Assembly (NCBI GenBank): GCA_963932145.1
Contig: OZ010582.1
Coordinates: forward strand, 18,681,326-18,745,325
Direction: 5' to 3'
DNA length: 64,000 bases
DNA from: Acanthosepion lycidas
Lineage: Eukaryota; Mollusca; Cephalopoda; Sepiida; Sepiidae
Positions 59,903 through 64,000 of this stretch are shown here, in pieces. Below the pieces are notes generated by a model. That model did not search any database and was not told where the DNA came from. It saw nothing but the letters and a program-made list of their open reading frames with translations. Each line of letters opens with the position of its first letter. Within the stretch, counting starts at the first letter, position 1. Position numbers and translations under genes: made by a program.

Positions 59903-60709
59903 TCAATGTTAAGAACGTAAAAATTAATTAAATAATTTAAAAGTTTTGTAGTGAATAGAATATCTAAGCTCATAAAAATGACTGAAGTGGATTTTTGATT
60001 TTGAGCAAGAATTTTTTTCACAATGAAATAAAACAATTCTTAAAATTAGTTTAAATAATTATTAATTATGAAACTTTACAAAAAGAGACGTCTGTAAATT
60101 CATGTCAAGAATATATTTTATTGTTAATTTCTTCCTAACAAATTATTAAAAAAAAAGAAAAAAAAAGAGAATTTATGATATCAATACATATTTTTCATTA
60201 TATGAAAGTTGAAAACAAAGTTAAAAAAAATAAAATAAAATTCATTGAACATTTGTCAAACCTGCACAGAAGAAACACAAAAATAAAAATATCAAAACAA
60301 AGATGTAGAAATAAATCTACATTTAAAAAGGAGATAGAAAGAGTTTGAAAGATGCACTACAGAACCAAAAGTTTTGGTTCTTTTATTCTTTTAAGAAATA
60401 CAAGATGACAATATTCAGATAATATAGAAGTTTCGGTTGTGCCTTTTTTTTTTTTCTTTTTTTTTTTAAACATTTTGTTCAGCAAGAATGCTGTTATAAG
60501 ACGAATTGGGGGAAGCTGTTGAGTTTTTACTATCAAAATTCGAATTTTAAATTTAAAAAAACAAAGAATATTAATTCATAATAATAACACTAATAATAAA
60601 ATTAAAAATTATATTTAAAAGTTCCATGCCCGGATCAATATTTTTTTTTAACCAAAGGAATTCTCCCACCTTCCATTCTTTGTTTAACTTAATTATCTGA
60701 TGCACACAC

Positions 60710-60710
<1 letters not shown>

Positions 60711-60752
<42 letters not shown>
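60711..60752. repeat. (AT)n microsatellite
   Basis: About 40 bp of TA repeat after a short CA run. Confidence 0.97.
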
Positions 60753-60757
<5 letters not shown>

Positions 60758-61205
60758 TTACTATATTTAATTGTTCTCTTTTCCCCATTTAAATGAAAGA
60801 GGGGGTTCGATTGTTAATTAAAGCAAGATATATGTATACGACATATAATGAAAGTTTATTTCAATCAAATGAAATAGAATGTTGCAATGTAGTTCTTAAA
60901 ATGAAAATAGATCATAAAAGAGATTAAATAAAATAATTGAAAGAAAAAGTCAAATAATAATGACAGCTCTACTTATTTATTATACCTTTTTCCCCCTTTT
61001 CAATATCGAATGATCGACAGATAAAATCGATAAGTTTTTTTATACATATCCACTTTTCTCTTTCTTCTCATTCGTATAATTTTTTTCACTCTCTTCAAAC
61101 TATAAAAGAAAATGAATCAGAAATACATACACAATATGATCCTGGAATTGTTTTTGTTGATATTTGTAATTTGTTGTAAATTTTGTTCATTTTTGTTCAT
61201 TATTT

Positions 61206-61258
61206 GTTGATGTTGTTGTTGATGCTGATGCTGCTGTTGTTGTTGTTGTTGTTGTTGT
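61206..61258. repeat. (TTG)n imperfect microsatellite
   Basis: TTG/CTG trinucleotide tract. On the minus strand it is CAA-rich, but it lies in no plausible coding frame. Confidence 0.9.
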
Positions 61259-61498
61259 ACTACTTTTAAGAAACTTAATTGCTGATAAAAGTTGTGTGAT
61301 GAAAGGCAAGTCAGTTTTCACCTGACTTTTCTTAGTTCCTTTTTTTCTTCTTCCATAAATCGAAGTATATTCTGAATTCTTCCCTTTTTTTTTTTCTTAA
61401 TTGGGTTAAAAAAAATTAAAGTAGGTCTGATGATTTGAAAAGAGGGTGAAGCAAGAATCGTTATTCTCTTTCATAAGAGTAAGTAGTAGTAGTAATAA

Positions 61499-61524
61499 AA
61501 TAATAATAATAATAATAATAATAA
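61499..61524. repeat. (AAT)n microsatellite
   Basis: Trinucleotide tract following a short AGT run. Confidence 0.95.
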
Positions 61525-61721
61525 TTAGAATAAGAATGGTTGGTAATAAAATGCCCGCCTTCTTTCTGGTGTTTTATTACAAATCAGCAGATCAACAAGT
61601 TCCTTGTCCTAAGTTGCCATAAGAGCAAAGATATTTATACTGCAATAACTGAGGGTGAATTAAAAGTAAATGTTATTGATTCAACTTTACTTTTCTCAAA
61701 GTAGTTAGAAAATAATAACAA

Positions 61722-61752
61722 GGTAGAGAGAGAGAGAGGAAGAGAGAGAGAT
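61722..61752. repeat. (AG)n microsatellite
   Basis: AG run with one interruption. Confidence 0.93.
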
Positions 61753-62826
61753 TATTATATTTTGTGGAAGTAGACTTAGATTATAGCAAAAAAAAAAAAA
61801 AAAAATGATGACATTATTGTTGGAAAACACCAAAGAACACATTTAAAAAGATAAACCAAGAGTTGATTCCAAGTTTTATTGTGTTGGGTTTTGTTTTAGG
61901 GCTGAGAAAAAAAAAAATCCGTCATTTCTTTACTGATCAATAATTAAAAAGACAAAAGTTATGTGTGTATGCATGGATGCGTGTATATATACAAGCAGAT
62001 ACGTATGTATATACACTCACACAACTAGATCCATTTCAGATACTTAAGAGAAGTAAATGACAAAATCAAATTTCTATATTTAATTTTTTTGGTGTTTTAT
62101 AATTTTTTTCCTATAAATTCCCTGTAGTTTGTAGAAGTGATAGTTTCATAACACTGAAGTGGTGAACAGAATGGAAGTCATTTTTAAGATGTTTTTAGCA
62201 GGTCATAAAAGGTGATCAAAAAAAAGTACACAAAATTTGGGATGAACAGTTTTTTTTTTTGTTTTTTTTTTCTCAATAAGATGGACAGACAAAATGGACA
62301 GACTTTAGTGGACCATGTGTTGGTGATGGCAGTAGTAGTAATAGTAATAATAAAATTAATATAACTGAATAATAAGGAAAAAATTATTCATTGGCATTAT
62401 TAATGTTTCAAAAGTGTTGTTTTATCATTAGCACTGGCAGGAGAGGGTGACAAAATGAGTTTTCATACATACACAGGACAGAAGACATCAAGGTTTGATA
62501 AAAAGCAATAATAATAATACTCATAAACCTTATTTTATAATTAGACTGAGCATTAAAATACTGGAGTTATTCTTTTTTTGTCTCTTAATATTTCTATCTT
62601 CAGTAATACTTTAAAGCTAAGATAATAAGTAGTGAAACCTAACCCTTTAGGGTAAAAATAATAAAAAAAACTTATTGCTGACTGTTTTTGTTGTTTAAAA
62701 AGTTATATAAAGAGAGTTTAATGTATTTAAACTAGAAAGAAATAAACTGAATTACTTTATAATTGATTTTCCTTAAATGTTTATTTTAAATACATTTAAA
62801 TTGTTGTAAAACCAAAAACATTAGTC

Positions 62827-62884
62827 ACAAAATGAGGGATCCGTTTTCAGTAATGTAAAATAGTAAACAGATCCCTCATTTTGT
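62827..62884. repeat. Hairpin in the probable 3' UTR of the SR-protein gene
   Basis: Arms 62827-62846 and 62865-62884 pair with one mismatch (ACAAAATGAGGGATC against its complement) around an 18-nt loop. It lies about 135-190 nt downstream of the minus-strand stop codon, so it would be transcribed in the 3' UTR if the mRNA reaches that far. Confidence 0.85.
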
Positions 62885-63002
62885 AACCACTTTTGTAATA
62901 TTTTTACCAACTCAAACTTTTTGGATTATTTTTGTTTCTTTTAATTTAAAAAATAATTTTTTTTCTGGTTTTCTTTTTTTGAGAAAGAAAAAAAAAAGTT
63001 GG

Positions 63003-63020
63003 CTATTACTACTACTACTA
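63003..63020 (-). other. Six consecutive in-frame stop codons
   Basis: Immediately after the Asp-Glu C-terminus the minus strand reads TAG TAG TAG TAG TAA TAG in frame, arising from a short TAG trinucleotide repeat. Readthrough past the normal end would be stopped at once. Confidence 0.95.
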
Positions 63021-63773
63021 CTCGTCAGTCCCATTTCTGGTTGGGGGGCTGTCCCTTCCTCCACGGCTCAGAGGTGAACGAGACGACCTCGATGGAGGGC
63101 TACGGGTGAAGCTCCGACTCCTGGGGGTGCGGCTTCTGCTCCGGGGACTCCGGGGGCTTCGGGGACTCCGTGGGGTGCGGCTCCGGCTTCGGGGGGTGCG
63201 GCTGCGGCTCCGGCTACTGCTTCGGCTACGAGAATAGCTTCTCCGGCCACTTCCGCCCCCACGCGACCGGCTGGACGATCCTCCACCACCTCCGGACGAT
63301 GCCCCACCGCCGTGACCCCCAGAAGCAAGCCCTCCACCACTGCCGCCGCCTCCACCTCCACACGAAGATTTACGTCTCCGGCTGTAGCGATTACATTCGT
63401 AGGCGTAGTGGCCCTTCTCGCCGCACTCGTAACATCGATCCTCAGGGTTGAACGGTCGGCGTGGACGAGACGGACCCCGACCGCCACCGTGCCCTCCGCC
63501 ACCGCCGTGACCTCCGCGGGACCATGGTTTCGGCCTCACCTTGCCGGTTGAGTGCTCGACCCGGACTCGAACCCCGCACATCGTCTTACCATCGAGAGCG
63601 CGTACGGCGTCCTCGGCATCGCGTGGATCGTCGAATTCAACGAAAGCAAACCCGGCTGGGTTGCGCGCCACCCACACGCTCTTCAAAGGACCGTAGTAAC
63701 GAAACGATCGCTCCAGTTCTTTCTCAGAAGCATCCCTGGGCAAATCGCCCACGTACACTTTACAATCAAGCAT
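63018..63773 (-). CDS. SRSF7: SR-family splicing factor, SRSF7 (9G8)-type
   Basis: A 251-residue nuclear RNA-binding protein expected to bind exonic enhancers, recruit spliceosomal components through its RS tail and act in mRNA export. Residues 5-75 form an RRM: RNP2 is VYVGDL (6-11), RNP1 is GFAFVEF (41-47), with the family hallmark [20 protein letters not shown]. Residues 84-112 are Gly/His/Arg-rich. Residues 114-127 ([14 protein letters not shown]) form a CCHC zinc knuckle, which among SR proteins marks the SRSF7/9G8 type. Residues 128-251 are an RS domain with a Gly/Ser-rich spacer (about 137-175) and [11 protein letters not shown] repeats. Length is close to human SRSF7 (238). The start is chosen because it directly precedes the RRM and follows a splice acceptor. 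The coding region has no intron and is far more GC-rich than its surroundings. Orthology to SRSF7, rather than a lineage-specific relative, is inferred. Confidence 0.93.
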   Translation of the reverse strand: MLDCKVYVGDLPRDASEKELERSFRYYGPLKSVWVARNPAGFAFVEFDDPRDAEDAVRALDGKTMCGVRVRVEHSTGKVRPKPWSRGGHGGGGGHGGGRGPSRPRRPFNPEDRCYECGEKGHYAYECNRYSRRRKSSCGGGGGGSGGGLASGGHGGGASSGGGGGSSSRSRGGGSGRRSYSRSRSSSRSRSRTPRSRSRTPRSPRSPRSPRSRSRTPRSRSFTRSPPSRSSRSPLSRGGRDSPPTRNGTDE

Positions 63774-63803
63774 TACTGCAACACGACAAACAAAACAAGT
63801 CCG
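63774..63803 (-). promoter_or_regulatory. Probable 3' splice acceptor in the 5' UTR
   Basis: On the minus strand the sequence before the ATG is TTGTTTTGTTTGTCGTG then TTGCAG, then TA and ATG. A T-rich tract ending in CAG (AG at 63776-63777) two bases before the start codon suggests an intron in the 5' UTR, with the first exon upstream, beyond 63804. RNA evidence would be needed to confirm use. Confidence 0.6.
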
Positions 63804-64000
63804 AGTAATGAAAAAATTATATCCTTTTGTTTAACACACCACAGAACATATAACCGAATATATCTTCGTCTTTTTACAGTTAAACAATATTCTTTTTTCA
63901 AATATTTATAGTTTTACACACACATACGTACACGTAAATAAATGCGCGCGTGTGAATATATAGCTTAAATATCTAATATATACACACACTTAAGTGGGTG
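63804..64000. other. Probable first-intron sequence of the SR gene
   Basis: AT-rich with CA/TA-type simple repeats near 63920-63995. No promoter element is recognised. If the acceptor at 63776 is real, this is intronic and the promoter lies outside the window. Confidence 0.45.

Larger units (their letters stand above)
58916..62826. other. Homopolymer- and microsatellite-rich stretch downstream of the SR gene
   Basis: Long A-runs (for example 59877-59902), (AT)n, (TTG)n, (AAT)n and (AG)n tracts. The part nearest 63 kb is probably 3' UTR of the minus-strand SR-protein gene; how far it extends cannot be read here, since candidate AATAAA signals are everywhere in such AT-rich DNA. Confidence 0.5.

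Noticed and set aside
61206-61258. Polyglutamine-coding exon on the minus strand
   Set aside because: The TTG/CTG tract has no flanking open frame or splice sites and sits among other microsatellites.
63068-63911. Overlapping open frames on both strands within and beside the SR gene
   Set aside because: They are out-of-frame or antisense shadows of the GC-rich SRSF7-type frame (Ala/Val/Gly- or Arg/Pro-rich), with no features of their own.
1-64000. CRISPR array, IS element, phage or LTR-type fossil
   Set aside because: No regularly spaced repeats, no bacterial-type genes, and no paired long terminal repeats with matching coding remains were seen.

Overview
The window looks like a piece of a large, AT-rich, repeat-dense metazoan nuclear genome, most likely a mollusc and probably a cephalopod of octopus type. 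The reasons are long (AT)n microsatellites, many tRNA-derived SINE relics, decayed LINE 3' ends, Tc1/mariner fossils, and one SR-protein gene whose protein is plainly animal. The species is inferred from overall character, not from a diagnostic marker. No bacterial, plasmid, phage or CRISPR feature is present, and I saw no LTR or other capsid- or envelope-bearing fossil.

Layout. From 0 to about 50 kb the DNA is non-coding and full of dispersed repeats: (i) SINE family A, four copies, in which a nearly complete 5S rRNA-derived head is joined to a tRNA-like segment; (ii) SINE family B, three copies, which shares the tRNA-like and central body with family A but has a different 3' end; (iii) repeat family C, in which a tRNA-like unit lies next to modules with a CTGAAGA...GAAAC pattern; (iv) an unclassified family E with a conserved start (CACTAAGACACAAGGGG), three long copies and one partial; (v) two LINE lineages represented only by 3' ORF ends; (vi) two mariner copies, a Tc1-like piece, a hAT-like MITE, a pogo-like end and two copies of a short Tc1/mariner-like MITE; (vii) a diverged, inverted pair of 1.2-1.3 kb AT-rich repeats, at about 13.4-14.6 kb and 36.7-38.1 kb. 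Hairpin-forming inverted repeats are scattered throughout, some perfect with loops of only 3-5 nt.

From about 50 to 63 kb recognisable transposon debris almost disappears and long A/T homopolymer runs dominate. The only convincing protein-coding gene is at the right end on the minus strand: a 251-residue SR splicing factor (RRM, CCHC zinc knuckle, RS tail; SRSF7/9G8 type) in one uninterrupted, GC-rich open frame. It ends in six consecutive in-frame stop codons and is preceded by a good 3' splice acceptor just before the ATG. Its first, non-coding exon and promoter probably lie beyond the right edge.

There is no multi-gene pathway to reconstruct. The biology of the window is one RNA-processing gene beside a repeat landscape rich in potential double-stranded RNA.
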